Program-made: the position numbers and the translations under genes
DNA from: Prevotellaceae bacterium
GTDB lineage: Bacteria > Bacteroidota > Bacteroidia > Bacteroidales > UBA932
Direction of reading: 5' to 3'
Length of the DNA: 11,873 nucleotides
Assembly (NCBI GenBank): GCA_031288885.1
Contig: JAITQP010000270.1
Span: 1-11,873, forward strand
Notes under the pieces: model-generated
Seen by the model: the letters and a program-made list of their open reading frames with translations, nothing else
What the model was told of the DNA's origin: nothing
Database searches by the model: none
Shown: positions 8,222 to 11,873 of the stretch, piece after piece
Layout: each line of letters opens with the position of its first letter
How positions within the stretch are numbered: the first letter of the stretch is position 1

Positions 8222-9458
8222 CGTAGTAGCTTAACATGTGATAATATTCATCCATCAGCGCTGTCATGTTCAGGTCAAAATAGTTTTCGGAGATAATGCC
8301 GTCCTCATCTTGTATAGAGCGTATTTTCCCATCTTCAATCTCCCAAATGGAAATCAGCTTTGGGTTTACCCATGCATTTTTGCTGATAAATGCCTGCCGC
8401 TCCTGCTCCGGTATATTGTCCTTTACCAAGTAGCCCATCATGCAGCTGTTGAGGGCGTAGAGAATGTAGGGGCTATGCGTTGTAATGGTCAGGCGGTGGT
8501 TGCGCTCAGCGTCGTTGCACAGCTGCAGCATGTAGTAAACAAGCTCCCGCTGGGTGTCGGGAAAAAGATTCTGCTCCGGCTCCTCTACAATGATTTGAGA
8601 GTAGCGGTAGCTTTTGGCGTTAATTACATCACGTAGTATGGAGTAATCTACATGCTGATTTTTTTTCTTGTCTTCCTCAACTAAATTATTCAATTTTCTT
8701 ACTAATTCATCCCGCTCTTTTACGGACATCGGACGGCGTTCTTTGTATATTCCCTGCGTTACGTAGTCGAACATGGTAACCAAGGGCACCACAGACTGCA
8801 AGCCACTTGATGCTGTTTGCAAAGCTATATCGCCGCCGCCCCGCAAATGCAATACATCAACATCTTGGTCTGTAGCATAATATTCTACTCCCAAATTTAG
8901 AATGTTTAATTTGTTGCTCTCCGGATATTTTCGCTTTGCGTCATACCAGCCTATCACAAAATCCTGAATGTTATCCCTGTCCCGAAGATACTCCTGCAGG
9001 TTGTATATGGCAGCTACAAAGTTTCGTTCGGCCGGAATATAAATTACCTTGCTGTTGTTATCTATTGGGTCGGCGTATTTCGTTCCGAATTTAATCTTAA
9101 CAGAACCAAAAGAGGCATCTTGATACCACGATACAGCTCCATCCAACGTCATTGGGCAACAATCGTTATAGCAAAATTCAATAAAATCGCCGATGAAATA
9201 AATTTGAGTGTAACGGTTAAAACATCCCTGTAGGCGATGGTAGGTTTTCATTTCATGGATATAATCATACGCCTTTACTTCATCTGGCTTAGGACGCCCG
9301 TCCCTCGAACATTTTTTATCCAGCCATGTGCAAAAGCTGATTACTTTGGCAATGGTGCTTTTTCCGCTGCTTTGAGGCCCCATAATGACGTTGATTTTAT
9401 TTAAATCTAAGGCGACGTCCCTAATTGGGCCAAGGTTTTTGATAACAATCTTACTCAT
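8211..9458 (-). CDS. AAA/ABC-type (SMC/OLD-like) ATPase
   Basis: Cytoplasmic ATPase of 415 residues with a single ABC-type nucleotide-binding domain. It shows Walker A GPQSSGKST (27-35), the IPAERN segment (141-146) common in this group, an ABC-signature-like ASSGLQS (216-222), Walker B with catalytic Glu IIVEEPEQNLFP (289-300), and switch His H328 in TITTHSPY. The middle (about 45-280) is a short insert rather than the long coiled coil of SMC/RecN. The tail (WEIEDGKIRSIQDEDG) is the usual end of these small ATPases, and no Toprim nuclease domain like that of OLD/GajA is present. Such ATPases are often paired with a nuclease or toxin in phage-defence loci (Septu, PARIS, retron effectors), but this pair does not match one I can name. 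ATG 9458 begins right at the first beta strand. The coding sequence is AT-richer than its neighbours. Confidence 0.93.
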   Translation of the reverse strand: MSKIVIKNLGPIRDVALDLNKINVIMGPQSSGKSTIAKVISFCTWLDKKCSRDGRPKPDEVKAYDYIHEMKTYHRLQGCFNRYTQIYFIGDFIEFCYNDCCPMTLDGAVSWYQDASFGSVKIKFGTKYADPIDNNSKVIYIPAERNFVAAIYNLQEYLRDRDNIQDFVIGWYDAKRKYPESNKLNILNLGVEYYATDQDVDVLHLRGGGDIALQTASSGLQSVVPLVTMFDYVTQGIYKERRPMSVKERDELVRKLNNLVEEDKKKNQHVDYSILRDVINAKSYRYSQIIVEEPEQNLFPDTQRELVYYMLQLCNDAERNHRLTITTHSPYILYALNSCMMGYLVKDNIPEQERQAFISKNAWVNPKLISIWEIEDGKIRSIQDEDGIISENYFDLNMTALMDEYYHMLSYYDEK

Positions 9459-9503
9459 CTTAATTTGATTGACGTGATATAGCTATAGCGTTGTGGCTGC
9501 CTT

Positions 9504-9533
9504 AAAAGTGGAGGCACGATTAATCGCGCCCCC
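9504..9533 (-). terminator. Palindromic terminator after the nitroreductase gene
   Basis: Positions 9510-9533 form a 24-base dyad (12 of 12 pairs including two G-T, centred on CGATTAATCG). On the minus strand four T follow shortly after (9504-9507). It lies 17 bases after the nitroreductase stop and 52 bases before the ATPase start, separating the two transcription units. The T-run is short, so a role as a protein-binding operator is also possible. Confidence 0.55.
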
Positions 9534-9549
9534 GCTCATTTTTCATCCG

Positions 9550-10158
9550 TCACTCCTTCGGGTATCCCACCGTTTGGGAGAGGGTTATGGCGTAGCCGGA
9601 CTTCAGGCCTATGGCCTTGGCGAGGTCTTCCCTGTCCACAAAGCCGCGCACGACGGTTGCCAGCCCCTCCGAGGCGCAGTACAGGTAAACATTCTGCGAA
9701 ATAAAGCCGCAGTCGGCGTAGGCCATTTTTTCGTCCCCCATTTTGCCGGTGTTGTAAACGTAAACGAGGTTGAGCGGGGCTACGCCCACAAAGCCCTGCT
9801 TTCCGGTTTTGGAGCGGAGGTCTTCCTTTTTTACCAGCTCCAGCGCGTTGTCCTTAGCGTTGTAGAGGTATAGCCCCGTTTGCAGCGCTACGTAGATTTC
9901 AAACTCCTGCCGGTTGTTGGCGGAGGGGGCGGTGCGCATGCCGTCGCGGTTAAAGCCGTAGGCTGCCCACAGCAGGTTGGAGAGGGTTTGCTCGCTGAGG
10001 GCTCTGTCGCTGAACGCGCGCGCGCTTTGGCGCTGCGACAGGGCCTCCATGAGGGGTTTTCCCCCGCTCTTTTGCGGCGCCGGAAGCGCAATGTTCTGTG
10101 CAAATGCGGTGGCTGAAACCATCAGCGCTACCGCGCATAAAGCTACTGTTTTCATCAT
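9550..10158 (-). CDS. Exported nitroreductase-family (SagB-type) flavoprotein
   Basis: A 202-residue protein with a Sec signal peptide (MMKTVALCAVALMVSATAFA, cleavage before Q21), so it acts in the periplasm or outside. The remainder is a compact nitroreductase-family fold: RQSARAFSD (43-51) and RTAPSANNRQ (75-84) are the FMN-binding segments, ADCGFISQNVYLYCASEG (148-165) is the central helix, and the chain ends LSQTVGYP. The fold binds FMN and usually reduces nitro compounds, quinones or peptide azolines using NAD(P)H; the substrate here is unknown. The gene starts 23 bases after apbE, with an A-rich leader (AACCAAAAAAACC repeats) and two adjacent ATGs, so the start may be 10158 or 10155. 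No canonical ApbE flavinylation motif is visible in the mature part. Confidence 0.88.
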   Translation of the reverse strand: MMKTVALCAVALMVSATAFAQNIALPAPQKSGGKPLMEALSQRQSARAFSDRALSEQTLSNLLWAAYGFNRDGMRTAPSANNRQEFEIYVALQTGLYLYNAKDNALELVKKEDLRSKTGKQGFVGVAPLNLVYVYNTGKMGDEKMAYADCGFISQNVYLYCASEGLATVVRGFVDREDLAKAIGLKSGYAITLSQTVGYPKE

Positions 10159-10181
10159 TTTTTGGTTTTTTTGGTTTTTTG

Positions 10182-11186
10182 TTATTTAGTTTTAATTAGC
10201 CAATGTTTGAATTTTGGCGTAGTGTAAGTGCCCACTTGCTGCTGCTCGGCGAATATCAGGAACGCCTCCAGCTCCGGACGCCCGCTCAGCCAAGCCTTTG
10301 CGCTGTCCACGCCCATCACCATGAGGGCGGTGGCGTATGCGTCGGCGAGGGCGCAGGTGGGGGCTACAACGGTGGCGCTGAGCAGGCTGTTGCGCGCCGG
10401 TTGCCCCGTGGCGGGGTTGATGGTGTGCGGTATTTTTCCGTGGCGGCTCACGTAAAAGCGGCGGTAGTTGCCCGACGTAGCCACTGCGCAGCCGCTGATG
10501 GCTATTTTGGCTGCCACGTCTGCGCCCGGGGTAAAGTTGCCTTCCCGAGGCATGTCGATACCCACCGTCCACTTGCTGCCGCTTGGCTTTACGCCGCCGC
10601 AGCGAACTTCGCCGCCAACCTCGACCATATAGCCGGTAATGCTTCTGCCCTCGATGAAGCGCGCCACCACGTCCACCGCGTAGCCTTTTGCCACGGCGTT
10701 GGCGTTGAGCTGGGCGCGCGGGTCAGCCTTCACGAGGCGGTTGTTGACCACGGCAAACTTGTCCATGCCGCAAAACTGCATCACGCTGTCCACCTGCCGC
10801 TGCGTGGGGGGCGTGGTATGCTTCTTTGCCCCAAACCCCCATGCGGCAAACAGCGGCGATGCGCCGGCGTCGAACGCGCCGCCGGTTTGCCGGCTCGCCT
10901 GCCGCGCTACCTCAAAGCACTCCACGAAGTACTCATCCAGCGCCACGTCCTCGTTGCGGTTTGCCTTGGAGATGACGGAGGTTTCGTCGTAGATGGAGAG
11001 CGATTTCTCCACGCGCTGCAGGAGCTGCTCCACCTCGCTTTGCCGGATGGTATCCGCGCCGCAGTAGGCAACGGCGTAGGTAGTGCCCAGCGCAACCCCC
11101 GAAAATCGGCGCACGCCGGTTGCATCCGCGCTGCAGCCCGCCGCCGCAAGCGCAACCCCAAGCAAAAAAAATAGCAACTTTCCCAA
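10182..11186 (-). CDS. apbE: ApbE family FAD:protein FMN transferase (lipoprotein)
   Basis: Mg-dependent enzyme that transfers FMN from FAD to a Thr in exported proteins such as NqrC/RnfG. At 334 residues it has normal length. The N-terminus MGKLLFFLLGVALAAAGC looks like a lipoprotein signal with Cys18 lipidated, although position -3 is Ala rather than the usual Leu. Family motifs are GALGTT-like GVALGTTY (30-37), TGGAFDAGASPLFAAWGFG (101-119), LNANAVAKGYAVD (160-172), VEVGGEVR (188-195), ATSGNYRRFY (236-245), HTINPATG (254-261) and ADAYATAL (281-288, metal-binding D282/T286). The start is TTG at 11184-11186: an in-frame stop lies at 11193-11195 and there is no nearby ATG in frame. A -7 box 31 bases upstream supports this start. 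Likely operon with the exported nitroreductase. Confidence 0.95.
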   Translation of the reverse strand: MGKLLFFLLGVALAAAGCSADATGVRRFSGVALGTTYAVAYCGADTIRQSEVEQLLQRVEKSLSIYDETSVISKANRNEDVALDEYFVECFEVARQASRQTGGAFDAGASPLFAAWGFGAKKHTTPPTQRQVDSVMQFCGMDKFAVVNNRLVKADPRAQLNANAVAKGYAVDVVARFIEGRSITGYMVEVGGEVRCGGVKPSGSKWTVGIDMPREGNFTPGADVAAKIAISGCAVATSGNYRRFYVSRHGKIPHTINPATGQPARNSLLSATVVAPTCALADAYATALMVMGVDSAKAWLSGRPELEAFLIFAEQQQVGTYTTPKFKHWLIKTK

Positions 11187-11190
11187 CAGC

Positions 11191-11211
11191 GATTAATGAT
11201 TAGTGATTAAG
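11191..11211. repeat. Three tandem heptamers GATTAnn
   Basis: GATTAAT, GATTAGT and GATTAAG follow each other at exactly seven-base spacing. They lie between the apbE -7 box and its TTG start, spanning the expected transcription start. Tandem short repeats here could be an operator or a decayed slippage tract. The function is unknown. Confidence 0.6.
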
Positions 11212-11216
11212 CAGCT

Positions 11217-11224
11217 CAAAGGTA
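11217..11224 (-). promoter_or_regulatory. apbE promoter -7 box TACCTTTG
   Basis: On the minus strand TTGCTACCTTTGAG contains an exact TAnnTTTG box. Transcription should start near 11210, giving a leader of about 25 bases before the TTG start of apbE. No TTTG is found at the usual -33 distance, so only the -7 element is supported. Confidence 0.55.
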
Positions 11225-11258
11225 GCAATTTTTTTAGTGATTGTGCTTTGCTCGGTAT

Positions 11259-11480
11259 GATTTTGCGAATTGGCGTCGTTGAGTTTTTATTCCCCGTAGG
11301 GGAATAATATCAATAGAAAAATGCAAGCATCCCGTGTCCCCGCTTCCCCGTAGGGGATTAATCAAATTAAAGCCCTACGGGCTAATGGTGATATGACGGG
11401 ATGACGTTTTTTCTATTGATATTATTGTCCTACGGACAACCGGAGCATAGCGGAGTTCGGCGGAGCCAATTTGCAAAATC
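11259..11480. repeat. Large nested inverted-repeat element (MITE/REP-like)
   Basis: Outer arms GATTTTGCGAATTGGC (11259-11274) and GCCAATTTGCAAAATC (11465-11480) match at 15 of 16 positions. An inner perfect 19-bp pair is 11303-11321 with 11408-11426, followed inward by CATCCCGT (11328-11335) with ACGGGATG (11396-11403) and CCCGTAGGG (11347-11355) with CCCTACGGG (11373-11381). Four small hairpins with GTA or TAC loops lie within it, at 11287-11307, 11347-11357, 11371-11383 and 11427-11440. A further TGTGCTT/AAGCACA pair (11242-11248, 11486-11492) may extend it. Three CGGAG units recur every 10 bases from 11441. The nested symmetry is typical of a non-autonomous mobile or extragenic palindromic repeat, or of a structured RNA. 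No coding frame is seen in it. Confidence 0.8.
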
Positions 11481-11528
11481 ACATCAAGCACAGCATGGTA
11501 TTTTTTTTGAACATTAAAAGCGTGCATT

Positions 11529-11873
11529 TCAGCCGATTATTCCCTCCAAATCTACCTCCAGCCCGCCAAAGATGTGTATGGGGATTTTTCCGGCTTCATA
11601 CGCTGTGCCTGCGTCGTATTTCCCGTCGGGCTGAAGCAGGAAAACCTGCACGCCCTCAGAGGGGACGACAACCCAATACTCGCGAACGCCGGAGGCTTCG
11701 TAGAGCGTGAACTTTTCGTTGAGGTCATACTTGCCGGTGGAGAGCGATTGCACCTCCGCAATGAAATCCGGCGCGCCAAGGCAGCCGCGACGGTCGATTT
11801 TGGAGAGGTCGCACACAATGCAGAGGTCGGGCTGCACAACGGTGTCAATCTTGTCGTCCTCCTTTTCGCCGTT
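11529..11873 (-). CDS. Uma2-family (PD-(D/E)xK-like) protein, 5' end outside window
   Basis: The gene runs off the right edge of the window, so only the last 114 codons are seen. The frame stays open to the final base and the start lies beyond. Uma2 (DUF820) features are VVQPDLCIVCD, GAPDFIAEV, the lYe..GVrEYW region (LYEASGVREYWVVVP) and a hydrophobic C-terminus GLEVDLEGIIG. The family has a restriction-endonuclease-like fold and is often multicopy in genomes; its biological role is poorly defined. D and E of PDFIAEV fit the active-site positions. A GTG at 11837 lies inside the conserved part and is not the start. No partner gene is visible. Confidence 0.9.
   Translation of the reverse strand, partial: NGEKEDDKIDTVVQPDLCIVCDLSKIDRRGCLGAPDFIAEVQSLSTGKYDLNEKFTLYEASGVREYWVVVPSEGVQVFLLQPDGKYDAGTAYEAGKIPIHIFGGLEVDLEGIIG

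Larger units (their letters stand above)
11187..11528. other. 342-base intergenic region before apbE
   Basis: No gene is seen. It holds three heptamer repeats (11191-11211), the apbE -7 box (11217-11224) and a large nested inverted-repeat element (about 11242-11492). A T-run at 11500-11507 lies between that element and the end of the Uma2-family gene. Confidence 0.7.

Noticed and set aside
7649..9458. Calling the ATPase pair Gabija, Septu, PARIS or an OLD system.
   Set aside because: The ATPase lacks a Toprim domain, and the partner shows no UvrD helicase, HNH or Toprim features, so no named system can be supported.
10203..11174. 323-residue plus-strand frame opposite apbE.
   Set aside because: Antisense shadow; all ApbE motifs are on the minus strand.
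11287..11440. The four CCGTAGG/CCTACGG copies as a small CRISPR array.
   Set aside because: Units are too short, alternate in orientation, are irregularly spaced and have no cas genes; they are hairpins within an inverted-repeat element.

Overview
The window looks like a chromosomal segment of a member of the Bacteroidales (Bacteroidota). The evidence is a SusC/SusD outer-membrane nutrient-uptake pair, a fused RibBA riboflavin enzyme, A-rich leaders in front of several genes in place of strong Shine-Dalgarno sites, and several exact matches to the Bacteroidota -7 promoter box TAnnTTTG. Most genes are GC-rich; one two-gene block on the minus strand is visibly AT-richer. The species cannot be determined from the sequence alone.

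Layout. 40-1805 (+): a housekeeping pair, ribBA and peptide deformylase, 11 bases apart. 1806-2472: a long, unusual intergenic region holding two candidate promoter boxes, a (CA)33 dinucleotide tract, a 59-codon open frame running through that tract, a strong hairpin-plus-T-run terminator and a second weaker hairpin. 2473-7545 (+): a SusC-like TonB-dependent transporter and its SusD-like surface lipoprotein, closed by a bidirectional terminator at 7579-7624. 9458-7649 (-): an ABC/SMC-type ATPase and an overlapping unrecognised gene that may carry a PD-(D/E)xK-like nuclease site, a plausible but unproven defence-type pair. 11186-9550 (-): ApbE flavin transferase (lipoprotein, TTG start) and an exported nitroreductase-family protein, ended by a palindromic terminator. 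11187-11528: the apbE promoter, three heptamer repeats and a large nested inverted-repeat element of roughly 220-250 bases. 11529-11873 (-): the 3' part of a Uma2-family gene cut off by the window edge.

How the parts may work together. SusC and SusD together should capture and import a substrate that cannot be named, because no degradative enzyme lies beside them. The leader in front of them is the most interesting part. The only ATG-started frame entering the CA tract stops 40 bases before the terminator. Loss of one CA unit, or gain of two, would fuse that frame to one that stays open through the terminator and 74 bases into susC. Gain of one unit would stop it at once. This makes a testable three-state, slippage-driven attenuator model for phase-variable transporter expression; it is inference, not demonstrated. 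ApbE and the exported nitroreductase share a flavin theme and probably form one operon acting outside the inner membrane.
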